Below, piece after piece: positions 42,101-52,356 of a stretch of 64,000 bases of DNA. The position numbers were made by a program, and so were the translations under genes. Where the stretch lies: positions 17,345,904 through 17,409,903 of the forward strand of contig NW_024881295.1 of assembly GCF_018691265.1 (NCBI RefSeq). Direction: 5' to 3'. Under the pieces are notes generated by a model. That model had not been told where the DNA came from, searched no databases, and was given only the letters and a program-made list of their open reading frames with translations. How positions within the stretch are numbered: position 1 is the first letter of the stretch; each line of letters begins with the position of its first letter. The stretch comes from Tyto alba (lineage: Eukaryota; Chordata; Aves; Strigiformes; Tytonidae).

Positions 42101-45100
42101 CCTTGCACCACTTAGTACGGGTACCACTCTGTTACAACAGGATCATGTGCTTTTAAGCCAGATGAGGGGGGGCAGTACCTAAATATGGGGTTTTAAGATG
42201 TGTTCCCAGGATCAAACCTTTTGTTTGCCTCCTTTCCCCAAGATGCAAATAGAGGTATCCTCTGTTCTGCCCCAGACACCAGACTAACATTTAAGAAGTC
42301 TTGAACCCCTACATACTGCCTTAGAGTCCTTATCAGCTCTCTAGTCTTCTACTTTCATCACTTTCCAGTAGCTTTTAACTTCTACCTTCCACAGAAAGAA
42401 ATACAGGCTTTGCAAAGGAGCCCCTTAACCACAGTAGCTTTACTGTTAGAACCCACAAAAATTACATGCTTTAAACTATCAAAGAAAAAAAAAAAATCTC
42501 GCAAAATACTTTCCTACCCCAAGACAGCCCTTCTTAGGGATCACAGTTCACCAATAGTTCAAACTAGACATGGTCCTTCCTAACGGCTTTTTACTATGCT
42601 TCTTTCTCACATGAGGGTAAACACCGGCACAGGCCACAACTCCCTTACCAAAATTTGGGCTGAATTTTGTATCAGACATACAACCACATGCAGTGCTCTC
42701 CCAGGATCACTGACTTTACTCACAGTCTCACCCTGGCACAAAAAAAACCCGCTCTTGCCCAGGGATACAGAAAGAGATCAGAAGCAGCAGCATAAAGCAC
42801 TAGCTAGAACCCTTCTCTAGTGTCACGCCCAGATCATGGAGGAAAGAACACATTTTGTACTTTATCCGGTACAAAAGGACCAAAATAGGACTTACCATTT
42901 GATGTAAGTGCCAGTCCTACTGCCACAGTATGCACCTAGAGAAGTCTCTCCCACCACTCGGAGCAAAAGAGGTCGCTCCAGACCCACACCTGACCCTTAT
43001 CTCCAGATTTAAAGGGTTATCCATCAGACAAGGCTGAGGGTAAGGCTGCTGGTCTTCACTACAGCTGACAGGAGGCTGATTACCCTGAACTGAAGCCTGT
43101 CTGCTACATGGAAATGTTGCTTGTCTTTCTTGTTAAGAAAGAAGGTCATAGCTTGCTGCAGATATATCCAAATCTTTTGTAATTGTTGCCTTTGCTGGTG
43201 GTTTATTACCAACTGGTGACACTTCGGGTGAATTGAAAACTATCACCCCCTTTTCTAACTTATTTTTTTTCATCATTTGGGTCAAGACAGCTAACAGGGG
43301 AACTCACTTAACAAAAAAGATAGAGAAGAGGTGGATGGCTAAAAACAGCCAAATGACCTACAGCTTGCAATCAGGTTAAGGGCAACCAGGTGATTTACCC
43401 CTTATAAATACTTGTTTCTTTCCACTGACAAAAAAAGTGTGCCTGAACGATTAAAGTTAGGTGTGATGGATCTCACCCCTTGTCTCAATGTGTTACAGTG
43501 CCCAATGTTTTGAAGAAATAGTGCTCCTGGTTTCAGAAACAAAAACGTGGATTGTCCCATCTACTCTAGCATCTTGTCTAAGACAGTAACCAGCAAAAAA
43601 GTGTTCAGAGGAGATATAAAGCCCAGCTATTGAGAGCCCTCTGAACACCCGTCCCAAAGAGAAGATCTCTAATCCTCTGTAAGTTTGAGACTTGTCTGTG
43701 CCCTGAAGGAAGAGAATTTAATATTCCTTGCAAAATCCCTGGCTCTGGGTAATCTACGTTATTGTAACTCTGTACAAGCCTGTTTTCCACAAAAATACTG
43801 AGTATTTTTCTAACCTTGCTGAGCTCTTGATCACCACAAGGATCTTGTGCCTATTAATATCATGAGGCGACCGTGAGGGGAAACTGGGCGCTTTCAATAT
43901 GTTTAAAGCACGCAACTTTGACTCTTTCCGAGGCTTCCTAGACAAACCCCCTGGGGAGGCAGCAGCCCGTTCGACGTGGACGGGGTCTGTCGGCTTAGCA
44001 GTCGTACCAGTTCATGTGGTTTCTCCTGTCTCCCCAGGGTGTGAATCCTCAGCTCCGGATTAACGGGCCGATGAACATCAACCACTACGCGACGAAGAAG
44101 AGCGTGGCGGAGAGCATGCTGGACGTGGCGCTGTTCATGGCGAACGTCACGCAGCTCAAAGCCGTGCTGGAGCAGGGGACTTCCTTCCAGTACTACACCA
44201 CCCTCATCGTGCTCATCAGCATCTCCCTCTTCTTCCAGGTGGTGATCGGGATTCTCCTCATCATCACTGGTAAGGCGGCCGCCAAGGCGTGTGCACCCTT
44301 GTAGGGTGCTACTGGGACAGGGCACCCCATGGCTTGGCTGGCATGGAGGTGGAAGGGAGAAGCTTCTTCTCCCAAATCATTCCCCCTGGCTCCAACCAGA
44401 GCTGCAGGAGGGTTGAAGACAGCTTGATGTGGGCAGTGGGGAGGTCTCTGTTACTGCTTTTCAACATGGTGAGTAGGTTGTTTTTTTCTCTTGCACAACG
44501 GCTCTGAGCACTAGTCTTCCTTCACTTCCCCACTGCTGAATCCCTGTCACAGGGAGAGAGCTGGGGTTTGGGCCTCTTGCTGCCCGTCTTGTAACATGCC
44601 CCTTCATCCAGCTCCTGCAAATACTACATTTTAGCTGTATCTTTTGCCTCACTCAAGCTGGAGCCCAACAGAACAGTTTAGGTAAGGGTGTTCCCTATAT
44701 TAACCTCACATTTAACCAATCTCACAGTTCTCCTAGGGCCATACAGACAGTATGTCAACACCAGCATTTCAGACAGGCTTGCCCAGTGCTCCATCTGATA
44801 TAGGAGTTGCTGGATTTCAGCCTCCGACACATGCCCAGTACCAAAAGTCTGCAGAACTCTGCCTTTTCCTGTATATCCTACGTGGTTTTTCATGTGGGAC
44901 ACAGGATCTGTGACTACGGGAAATCCTGTGACGTGTTCCTTTCCCTGCCCCACATGGCACAACCTTTCCCAGTGGCAGCTGCGGTGGCTGGAGCCAGCTG
45001 TGAGGAGAGGGGGGACGGGGACCACAACTGAGGGCAGGGAGCCACAAGCCACCATTCGCATGGCTTATTGGCCAGACAGCCCCAGCTCCCAGAGCGTTCC

Positions 45101-45808
45101 CATGTCTGAGCTGAGCCGTGCCCATCAGCTAGGGCTGATCCCGCTATTGTACCCAGATTCCTCTTGGTCTGGGGGCAAGGAGGGGGTCGGTAGCTGTGTC
45201 AGCACATCGGTGAGATCTGGCTGTCAAGGAGGAACTGGCCTTCCAACTTGAGTACAACATTGCTGACCTTCTCCCCCATGTCACCCAGCCTTCCCTTGCC
45301 ACGTCCCATGGCCATGCAGTGGGCGGGTGTCACATGGCACATGCCTGGCTAGCATGCAGCAGTAATTTGGCTATTTAGGGTTGGCCCATTGGAGGGCCAT
45401 GGCACCTCCATGGCAAAACAAAGACACGACATAAAGAAAAGATGGTTTTCCTCTGTCCCACCCTCCTTTATCATGTTAGAGCAAGCTGTGACCCCTGTAA
45501 ATCTCCTGGGACTATTCCCCCAGCTCTGTGGCCGCAATGCCCAGGGGCACCACGGACATTCGCCAGGCAGGGAAGGCCTGTAGGGGCTGGGGGACTTGGA
45601 GTCAAGCTACAAATATTCCTTTCTTTCTGCATTGTACCACACAGCTCGTTTGAACCTGAATGATGTTGCAAAGCAACCCCGCCTGAATATACTCAACAAT
45701 GCTGCCACAGCTCTCATCTTCATCACGGTCATCCTCAACATCTTCATCACAGCCTTTGGGGTGCAGAAGACTGGCCTCTACCCTACCAGGAATTTTCGAC
45801 CTTATTAA
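123..45808 (+). CDS. NINJ2: NINJ2, ninjurin-2 (complete coding sequence, three coding exons)
   Basis: Coding join is 123..155, 44038..44269, 45645..45808, giving 142 residues, the same length as human NINJ2. Ninjurins are small homophilic adhesion proteins of the plasma membrane. The paralogue NINJ1 oligomerises to rupture membranes during lytic cell death, while NINJ2 is reported to assemble without doing so (family knowledge). Residues 26-57 carry the ninjurin signature with NHYATKKS, AESMLD and LKAVLEQG, matching the amphipathic helices. Two membrane segments follow at about 64-88 and 105-126. N47-V48-T49 is a glycosylation sequon. Exon phases are 0 and 1, and all junctions are GT-AG. NINJ2 is preferred over NINJ1 because of ATKKSVAESM, the ARLNLN segment after the first membrane span, and the neighbouring B4GALNT3. 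The start ATG has A at -3 and G at +4. The call is very secure. Confidence 0.95.
2388..2620. repeat. Minisatellite, 54-bp unit, about 4.3 copies
   Basis: The array repeats a 54-bp unit made of three sub-blocks of about 21, 20 and 13 bp. Each block begins TTTGATTT, and the longer two end CTTGGTAGC and CTTGGTAAC. Because 54 is divisible by three, frames stay open on both strands and create repetitive 80-185-residue open frames that are not genes. Copies are nearly identical, with single-base changes such as TGTGCG for TGTGCC in the first copy, which suggests recent expansion. It lies in NINJ2 intron 1 about 2.2 kb after exon 1. Confidence 0.93.
14062..14086. repeat. Poly(T) tract
   Basis: A run of 25 bases is all T except one C. 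It is a simple low-complexity tract inside NINJ2 intron 1. No retroposed sequence was recognised next to it. Confidence 0.9.
17389..17415. repeat. Adjacent T-run and A-run
   Basis: Nine T bases are followed directly by about eighteen A bases, so the tract can fold back on itself at its junction. It is low complexity in NINJ2 intron 1. Confidence 0.85.
19171..19258. repeat. T/G-rich low-complexity tract
   Basis: The tract is nearly all T with interspersed G, including several T runs of 8-12 and GTTTGTTTG steps. Open frames across it are composition artefacts. Confidence 0.9.
21690..23620 (-). mobile_element. Heavily decayed CR1-like LINE, antisense to NINJ2
   Basis: On the + strand the stretch runs in the order expected of the reverse complement of an amniote CR1-type ORF2: GATTTCAAGAGATGGAGA near 21738, a CTCATGTTCAGCT segment near 22139, ACCATGTTGATTAGAA near 22355, GGCCAGGATTATCCAGGTCAT near 22993, a TATTTCTGCCTTTCCTGAATC stretch near 23293 and CTGCCTTTACTTCC near 23542. 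These correspond to 3' end through reverse transcriptase toward the 5' side of the element. Stops and indels break every frame, so it is a fossil. The assignment rests on remembered consensus features, not an alignment, and the edges are approximate. Confidence 0.55.
25468..25513. repeat. T-rich tract
   Basis: Two T runs of 9 and about 20 bases are separated by AAATTAGGTTTG. It is simple low-complexity DNA in intron 1. Confidence 0.85.
26009..26200 (+). mobile_element. CR1 LINE 3'-end fragment
   Basis: After a short A-run the order of motifs matches the 3' part of avian CR1: GGTGGTCAAA, then AGGTTGCTCAGAGAGGTTGTGGA, CTCCATCC, and finally AAAGGTCCTTTCCAACTTAAG. The terminal short repeats seen in young CR1 copies are missing, and substitutions are frequent. 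It is therefore an old, 5'-truncated insertion in the same orientation as NINJ2. Confidence 0.8.
33291..33345. repeat. A-rich low-complexity tract
   Basis: A run of about twenty A bases is flanked by A/C-rich sequence. No target-site duplication or SINE body was recognised beside it. Confidence 0.88.
35150..35340. promoter_or_regulatory. Locally GC- and CpG-rich patch in NINJ2 intron 1
   Basis: Around a dozen CpGs occur in under 200 bases (for example GACGCCGTGG, GCTCGGCGG, CGCCCCGGCGAGG) within otherwise AT-rich intron. This composition fits an intronic enhancer or minor promoter, but no core promoter motif or splice-linked exon is evident. It could simply be a GC-rich island. Confidence 0.22.
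36460..36565 (-). mobile_element. MIR-like SINE remnant
   Basis: The + strand reads ATTTTACAGATGGGGAAAC, then CCAGGGAGAGCAAGT, TGCCCTAAG and CCACACAGC. These line up in order and spacing with the reverse complement of the MIR segment that contains the ...CTGTAAAAT and GCTGTGTG...TGGGCAAGT motifs. The upstream CCTATGTGAGCATT is also MIR-like. It is diverged and incomplete. MIR belongs to an ancient tRNA-derived SINE group of amniotes, so a copy here would be very old. Confidence 0.65.
36688..36762. repeat. T-rich tract with GTT repeats
   Basis: It contains a T run, then five GTT steps, then T runs separated by single G bases. It is simple sequence in intron 1. Confidence 0.88.
37229..37256. 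repeat. Poly(A) tract
   Basis: A-rich run interrupted by single C bases. Simple sequence in intron 1. Confidence 0.85.
37795..38080. repeat. Purine-rich (G/A) tract
   Basis: For nearly 290 bases the + strand is dominated by G and A, including GGGGGAAAAAGAGTGGGG, AGGAAGGAGG, GAGAGGAGGAGC and AGGAGAAG. Strong strand asymmetry of this kind is common near regulatory DNA and can adopt triplex structure. It directly adjoins a CpG-dense patch. Confidence 0.75.
38090..38400. promoter_or_regulatory. CpG-dense patch, candidate internal promoter or enhancer
   Basis: I count roughly 19 CpGs in about 300 bases, with GC content clearly above the surrounding intron. It is preceded by a purine tract and followed by further GC-rich sequence to about 39.7 kb. 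No TATA box or convincing first exon linked to NINJ2 exon 2 is visible, although donor-like AAGGTGAGG occurs at 39,510-39,518. An alternative NINJ2 promoter, an antisense transcript start or an enhancer are all possible. Confidence 0.3.
40290..40315. repeat. (AAAT)n microsatellite
   Basis: About five to six AAAT units end in AATAAT. It lies in intron 1 of NINJ2. Confidence 0.9.
44038..44269 (+). CDS. NINJ2: NINJ2 coding exon 2 (residues 12-88 plus one base)
   Basis: The exon is 232 nt, in phase 0 at its start and phase 1 at its end. It carries the family core: GPMNINHYATKK, then AESMLDVALFMANVTQLKAV, then the first transmembrane span beginning after QYYTT. The acceptor is TCCCCAG and the donor is GTAAGG. 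The last base G joins CT of the next exon to make an alanine codon, which restores the ARLNLN motif expected in NINJ2. Confidence 0.96.
44270..45644 (+). other. NINJ2: NINJ2 intron 2
   Basis: A 1.4-kb GT-AG intron from GTAAGG to a T-rich tract ending in ACACAG. Open frames inside it are interrupted, lack family similarity and are treated as chance. No repeat or RNA gene was recognised. Confidence 0.9.
45645..45808 (+). CDS. NINJ2: NINJ2 coding exon 3 (C terminus and stop)
   Basis: It begins in phase 1 and encodes ARLNLNDVAKQ (the first A is split across the junction), then the second membrane span from about LNNAATALIF to NIFITAFGVQK. It ends with NFRPY and TAA at 45806-45808. NIFITAFG is strongly conserved across ninjurins. 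The proline in AKQPRLN replaces the tryptophan I recall in the human KQWRLN segment. Confidence 0.96.
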
Positions 45809-45829
45809 GTCATGGGGAAATAAAGTCAG
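45809..45829 (+). other. NINJ2: NINJ2 3' UTR, part in exon 3
   Basis: Twenty-one bases separate the stop from a good donor (G|GTAAGA, GT at 45830-45831). They contain AATAAA at 45819-45824. The transcript can therefore either splice on to a downstream UTR exon or, in principle, be cleaved soon after the stop. The short stop-to-junction distance should not trigger nonsense-mediated decay, which usually needs more than about 50 nt. Confidence 0.6.
45819..45824 (+). terminator. NINJ2: Alternative poly(A) hexamer just after the NINJ2 stop
   Basis: AATAAA lies 11 nt after the stop and 6 nt before the splice donor. It could serve a short-UTR transcript that keeps the start of intron 3. It may also be coincidental. 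Confidence 0.25.
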
Positions 45830-46721
45830 GTAAGAAAGGGGCGAGTTCCCATCGCTGCCAGCCCGTGGAAGGTCCCTCAGTCTCAGAAAACATCATTGCA
45901 AGGTGGAAAGGGTGAAGGCAAAGGTGTACAAATTAAAAAAGCCTTCTTGGAGGCATGTTGCTGTCTCACAAGCATCTGGGGCCATCGAACAAATGCCCTC
46001 AGAGAAGGAGGATTTCTCCTTGCTTTGACTTCAAAACAAGAACACCAAACATCCCAACTGCTGGGATTTATCAGCAGCAAGTGTTTTTCAGAAAGCTGCA
46101 AACCTCACCCTAGATACAGATAGCAGTTGTCGTTGGGGGCTGAATTTGGGAAAGAAAACTAGGTGCATTCTGGGAGGTGTCTGATGATGGCAGTTACCTG
46201 AGCAGAAGAAAAGGAAGGTGCTGGCAAAGTGGGGGTGGAAGAGCTCCTCACAACAGCAAGTGTGGTTTGGCAGGGACTGTTGTAAGAACCTAACTCTCAT
46301 TTTTGAGAGTCCTGTGAATAAGAGTCTGACCAAATGCCTGGATTTCCATGTGAGGTCAGCAAGGGAATGACATGTTCTTAGGTCAAAAGTGCTTTAGGTC
46401 AAGAAGCAAAGTTCACATCTCTTGCTTACATGACCTGTGACATATAAACATAGTTTAAATACAACATAATGTGGCAACGGCCAGCAAGAAAGGTCGACAG
46501 ATGCGTGATATGATGAGGGAGGATGCAAAGGCCAAAAGCCTCTATAAAAACACTGCTGGCTTGGGCTCCAGAAGGGTGCAAGCACTGAAGAGCAGCACCC
46601 CACACCCGTAGGGGTGGCCGTGGTGCCGAGTGACCTGGTGCGCTGCGACTGCTCCTCTCTGCCCGTGCAGCGCGGAGGAGCCTGCTGAGACCTCAACTGG
46701 TGTTTCTCGTCTTCCCTGCAG

Positions 46722-47094
46722 GATCTGAGCAGCTCGGCTGGCGGGGAAACCTCTCCTCCTCCACGCTTTCGCTGGCCTCAGCAGGAGCCCATCGGCGGAT
46801 CCAGAGAACTGGGTTAAACTTTCAAAACTGTGCGCGTGTCATGGTATGCTGCCCCCTGGTCGTAATGCTTCTGCAGTTCTGAAGGGGTAGAAACATTGCC
46901 TTTCAAAGCTAGAGCAAACTTTGCTAGAGGAAGCTGCGGGAACAGCAGCAGGTACCCAATTTCAAAGCACAGTTCTGTAAATCTCATCTCTTATTTTAGT
47001 TGCCTGCTTCACATATTCAATATTGGCTCATTTTGTAGAGAAGACCCAACGATTTACTTTGTAGGCTAAATAAACAAGAAAAGTCCAGCTTTTC
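46722..47094 (+). other. NINJ2: Probable NINJ2 3' UTR exon
   Basis: A pyrimidine-rich tract and CTTCCCTGCAG end at 46721, forming a strong acceptor 0.9 kb after the exon 3 donor. The following sequence has no long family-like frame and reaches a canonical AATAAA at 47069-47074. A separate non-coding last exon fits what is known of ninjurin genes. The exact cleavage site, set here at 47094, is a guess. Confidence 0.5.
47069..47074 (+). terminator. NINJ2: Poly(A) signal AATAAA, probable NINJ2 end
   Basis: A canonical hexamer within the proposed last exon, followed by AT-rich sequence. It is the first AATAAA on this strand after the UTR acceptor. Use is inferred. Confidence 0.5.
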
Positions 47095-50000
47095 TGTCTC
47101 AAGCATAAGTTGTTATAAAGTAATGCTATCTAATAGTTTACCTCCCAAACTTTGGAATGGATTTCTCAAACTAAAAAAAAAAAAAATTTCTCATGGGAGA
47201 ATACAAAAGTGTGTGTATACCAAAGTAGCTAAAACCAGTTCAAATGTTTTCCTAAGTTGTTTCAAATTAAATGTGACACAGTTAAGAAAACAATCAGATA
47301 TTTCCAGCATTGGAAAATTAACAATGACAGAAAATAGATATTATGGTCTGATGTCATCACCAGGGACCTATCAGGAATGATGTCAGAATAGCCTGACAAT
47401 ATTTAGTAGAAAATGAAGAAACATTATACATTAGGAGACACTCTAGGCTTATTGCCACAATGAGAAATGACATGTGCATAGTGTATTACTTTATTAAAAA
47501 AACCTAAGGTCTTATCACTAACATAAATGTTTTTAAATATATCATTTTTATATTGACAATGCTGGGAATTCTCTTGTACTAGAAGAATGTTTCCTTAAAA
47601 AGAAGTCTTTGAATTAATGATTTTTCAGATTTTTTTTTAAAAGGTTTTTGATCCTAAATTTTATAACCCCGTAGTCATGCTAAAAGATTGATATTTTAAT
47701 GATCTGGTGTAAACCTATTTAAATAATGACATGCTTTTCTGATTATTAAATAATTTTTTCATTGTACAGCAGAATCAGAGTTCAATGTGGATTTTTCATT
47801 TTGCATACTCTTGAAACCACTGAGAAAGAAATGTCATGAAAATCCCCACATATTGGTCTTCATGAGCTACAGGGAGTGTCTGACACTTAAAAAAACCCCA
47901 GATATGGGCAGATTTCATTTGTACTCTGTATTTGACTTTACAGAACTAAATTTCTGAGCCACAGGTGGTGCTCTTTTCTGGAGAGGGTGGTTTTTTCTGA
48001 TCTTGCCCACAAAGGTTGGTGGGTAAGGCTATGGGCCAGCACCAGCTAGTACCTGCAACTGACAGTGGCTTTTTTGCAGCTGAAGGGAAGTTGCATAGAA
48101 AGAGTAGGGTGGAAAATGCCAATTATGTATTTACCAGAATTTAAATCAGCAAAGCTGAGCACAGTCTGGGATCTGTTTGATTAAGCAGGTAAAGACTCGT
48201 CCTCCACTTTGTCCCTGGAGCGACACTGAATTTGCTGCTTATCTTGGTCCTCGGTCTCTGCTGAGACTGACAGCAAAGAGGGATGAGTATTTCTGGGAAG
48301 CCTCTGTTATCCTGCTCTCCTCTGGAAAAAGGCTTCACTGTAGAGGCAGCAAAACTAGTTCCAGCCAATGCAAAACCACCAGCTAAGGGCTTTTAGCCAC
48401 TACTGGCCACTTGGGTTCATGAAAAGGTAAAAAATTATGCATCCCATGTGCAGATCCCAAATCCTGTGACTCATGGCTTCACAGAGAGCAGGAGGCAAAG
48501 CAATTAGCATCGATGACTGAATGTAAAGAGAGGGGGAAAAAAAAAAAAAAAAAAAAAGGTTCAGCTGAGAAAGAAGCAGTGAGGGGAATTTCATTACCAG
48601 ATCTTAACTTCAACATCATCATCTCAGAGAGCTGCCAGGTCAGGTACGGCGGCGCGGAAGGCCTGCCTGAGCAGAGAGAGCTTCCCGTCACCCAGCCCAG
48701 GCGAGCAGAAGACTGGCAGCACACTGGAATGCTTTTCCCCCATCACCTTTAATAATGGTTTCTCATGATAATGGAATCAGACTCATTAGCAATCTTGGCT
48801 ACCTTTTTTTTTTCCTCTCCGTGTCTGACTCCCTGCCAAGCTTTTTATACTCAAAGGAGGCACGACTGAAGCAAAAAGGGGCCAAATTCTAATCCAAACA
48901 ATCAGTTTCCATGAAAGAGCTGACCTCCCGTGTGTGTAGGCTGTGCCAAGTGCCGAGCTCAGGTCTAGGCTCTCACCTGCAGTCTTCTCCAGGAATCGTC
49001 CCCGGCTTGCAAGAGGGACCGCTTCGGTCTCCACATTCTCTGTGACCACGTCGCACTCTTGCTTTCCTGGGATGTGTGTTTTGTCCAATGTTTCTACCTC
49101 ATTTCACATGATAAACCCAGGAAGATAGGAAAAAACTGTTTCGTTGCCATCCCACTTGCTACAGCCCTAGAGGAGCCTGAAACAGGTCTCGCTCCTGGCT
49201 AGCCACGCTCACTGCATCTCCCACCCGCCTCCTGCTGCAGAGCTCTCGCTGGCTTGGGCAGAGGGACCTGGATCTCTGGCATTGCCTACACCTTCAGTTA
49301 TATGCAGAGGAGCAACACCTGGTTTCTAATCCCTGCTGCACGGTGATGTGGGTGTGAGTAACACACAGACAGGACTGAGCTCTTGTAGGAAGACCATGTA
49401 TTTATAAAACGTGAGGGAGAACCAGTGTATCTCCCAGCTCTAACAGAGAGGTGGCCCGGGAGTTGTCTTGAAGGCACAGAGCCACTTTAAGGCAGATAAT
49501 TCAAAGGTACAATTCAGGTTTTTAACACAAGGCATAGGTATCTAAAAAACAATCAACTTCAGACATTTGTAGGCAATGAGAAGAGGCGAGATGTTCATAC
49601 CAGGCAAACGTTAAAAACAATGACAAAACAAGTCACATGATAATTTTCACACAATATATTTCTCTCAGAATAAAAGCCAGCGCTTCTTCATTCCCTTTGC
49701 TGACCTGCAAAACAAGCCTCAGCCCCACAATTCACAGTCCTGAAGACGGAGTTGGCATTTGTGGGCAGAACCCCCTTGCTGTGCACCCCATGCTTGGGGG
49801 CCCAGGGTCCTCAGCCTGGCCACATCCTGCCCCAAGGATGGTCTCTCCTGCAGCGTGACCCACCGTCTCCCCAGAGCTGCTGGAGCAGCTCCCTCCTGCC
49901 TGCCTGATGCACAGGAAATCCCACGCAACCAATTTCCTCTTGCCGTCGAGGCAGGACACGGCCAGGATGCACACGAAGGCCAGGAACTCGGGGCAAACTT

Positions 50001-51539
50001 CACCGCAAACTCAGGCACAGCTTCCTAAAAACATCCTGGTGACAAAAACGAGGAGCACAGACACAGCTAAAACATGGGGGCAAAATCCTCAAATTCTGCT
50101 GGCCGTGCTGGAGTGAGGGCTGCACCCTATTTTTCCAGTCCACTCTTTGCTGTCTGTCCTCTCTGGTGAGGAAGAGGGGTTACTCGTATTGTTTAAGCCA
50201 AGTGAGTTACCGTCTGGGTGCACCTAATTCTTGCCCATGTCTGCAGATGGATGTCAGCTGCTAACTTCAGGCGCCGCAGACAACAGCTACGCCAGATGTG
50301 AAAGCACACGGTACAAATAACCCTCCCTCCCTCTGCATGACATAAGGGCCGCTACCGGATCCATCAGCTCTCCACCTGCAAAACGGGCACCACGCCGTTC
50401 TCTGCTCGCTGGGGCCGAACAGCCGGGTCCTGCTAACGCCTCGCCGCATCCCGGTGCTCACACATCCCACCCCCACCCCGCGCCAGCCTCTCCCCATTCC
50501 ACAGGGATTGCGTGACAGAGCCAGCCCGGACAGGCTGCCGAGGTGCAGTCCCGAAGCCTGGTGAGCAGCTCACCTGCACACTCGCCGGGTTGTGCGAGTG
50601 AAGCGCAGGCTCCGACACGCACTGAGAGCATGACTGACACTGCACATTCCAGGCAGAAAGGAGCTTATTGCAACATTGCATCACAGGGCTCTGGCCTCCT
50701 AAACTCCTGTAATACATTTTTTCAAAAAGGATAGAGTTGACTGTTGTCAGCCTCTTCCCTCTTGCCCCATCTGCAGTGTTTCATTTCTTAGTCTCTACTT
50801 TGCCTCAATAAAAAGACTGCTCTGGCTTGGACAGAAGGTTAAGGCTGCCTCTTCTGAGATACTCCATGTCTGCATCCTGGCAAAGGCTCCGTGGACTCAG
50901 AGACACAGCCACCTCTTGTCTACCTCTCACCATAGCCGCACACTGCACAGTCAAACTTTCTGAAATCCAGTTGACTTTTTCTCACTCCATCATCACAAAA
51001 TCCTGACTGAGGCAAGCAGATGATTTGACAAGATTTCTATCTCACATGCCAGAACTCGCGTGTTCAGTTTTCTACTGCAATAGTGGAACTTGATGGACTT
51101 GTCAAGCACCACAGAATTAATAATAAATGAATGCCTATTGTGAATTGGCATCCACTCCATCAGCGTAAAAAGCAAACAACTTGAGTACCATGTCAGCATT
51201 GCTTGTATCCTGCATACCTCCATTACTCACTTCTCAACAACTCCCCACAGAGCTGGATGCCATGAGCAGCATCCTGTGTCCTGCTCTCCCCTGAAGCCTC
51301 AGACCAGTGGCAGCCTCTTCAACACGGTACGGGAACACCGAAGCTCCAGTGCAGAGCACTGACTGTGCTGGGATCTCTGGGTTACTACAGTCCTCTAAAA
51401 TGGTTACAGGGGTAAAAGATCTTGCCTTACATCAACGAGAGTTTTAGGGGATGAGAATCCCCTGTAGCATCAGGCTGGCTGTGGACAGGGGCTCTTTCCA
51501 CAGTTCTTGGATGACTGCCGGCATGGGTCTGCCCATCCT
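47095..51539. other. Intergenic region between convergent NINJ2 and B4GALNT3
   Basis: No reading frame here shows protein-family features, splice-consistent neighbours or codon-like constraint. It holds an AT-rich first part, a poly(A) run at 48,538-48,558, and GC-richer sequence from about 49.7 to 50.6 kb. The 3' UTRs of the two flanking genes point toward each other across it. Confidence 0.75.
48538..48558. repeat. Poly(A) tract
   Basis: About 20 uninterrupted A bases in the intergenic region. No SINE body was recognised upstream. Confidence 0.9.
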
Positions 51540-51545
51540 TTTATT
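51540..51545 (-). terminator. B4GALNT3: Candidate poly(A) signal of B4GALNT3
   Basis: TTTATT on the + strand is AATAAA on the gene strand, about 1.2 kb after the stop codon. It is the first canonical hexamer I see downstream of the stop on that strand. Its use is inferred. Confidence 0.4.
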
Positions 51546-52338
51546 CACCCAACCCTTCTTCTGTCCCCACTGTTCCCTGCACTCAGTGCAAGTGCCAAGG
51601 CCAGAGGCCACCTCCTCCGGACCGGGCCAGAGCTCCTAGGGCTGTTCCAGAGATGAAGCACCAACAGCTGTACTGGTTCTTCAACCAAGAAGCCTGCTCT
51701 TTACATAAAAGTCAAACTATGACAAGACATAACTGTGAGGCCATAACTTAATAAATTAACCTTTAGATGTTACATAAATGTACAGGATTTAGAGAGCAGA
51801 ATACTCTGTCTCCTCTTTTTCTGACAAAATCACAATATTTCAACTAATAAAATATTGCCACTTCTTCCCTTCTAGGGTTTCCCTGATATCATTAGGACAA
51901 ACACACGTCTGTCAGATAAGGCTGAAAAGTTCCTCCTGAGATGCCCTTCTAGCTTCTCTGTATAACCCCTCCACCATCATCAGGCAGTGGATCAATAATT
52001 TAGGAAGAGCTGTAACATCAACCCTTGCCACCTCGCCCAGCTGCAGGCAAACGTGGCTCTCATAAGGGAAGTGTACTTCAGTCTCTAACCGTGGCCCATA
52101 ATTTGCTGAATATGAGCATGGTTTTTCATCACGACTAAAGTGAAAAGCACAGAGAAACCTCTAAGCACCAGCAGCCTAAAGTGCCTATCAGCTCCTCCAC
52201 ATCCAGATTTCCTTGGGTCAGCACACGGGCATGTGGACACAATGCAGTTCAGAGAACTTATTTTGGTCCCCTGTCCAAAAGCATGGATGTTGGAGAGATG
52301 GGGAAGGAGGGGAAATGGGGCGGGTTGGCTTTTTTTCC

Positions 52339-52356
52339 TTTTTTTTTTTTTTTTCT
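52339..52356. repeat. Poly(T) tract
   Basis: A run of about 16 T bases, which reads as poly(A) on the strand of B4GALNT3. It falls inside the proposed 3' UTR of that gene and should not be mistaken for a genomic poly(A) tail. Confidence 0.88.

Larger units (their letters stand above)
156..44037 (+). other. NINJ2: NINJ2 intron 1 (about 43.9 kb)
   Basis: It starts with GTGAGT and ends with a pyrimidine-rich stretch and TCCCCAG before exon 2. It is mostly AT-rich non-coding DNA with stop codons in all frames. Supported contents are listed separately: a 54-bp minisatellite, two CR1-type remnants, a MIR-like remnant, homopolymer tracts, a purine-rich tract and a CpG-dense patch. I see no further gene in it. 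NINJ2 is also known to have a very long first intron in mammals. Confidence 0.9.

Noticed and set aside
43903..44325. A 140-residue minus-strand open frame
   Set aside because: Antisense shadow of NINJ2 exon 2, with no domain of its own.
44038..45808. Assignment as NINJ1
   Set aside because: The ATKKSVAESM and ARLNLN segments, the 142-residue length and the adjacent B4GALNT3 point to NINJ2.
50340..50420. A second MIR-like segment around CCACCTGCAAAACGGGCACC
   Set aside because: Only about 20 bases resemble MIR and no flanking MIR order follows, so chance is the better explanation.
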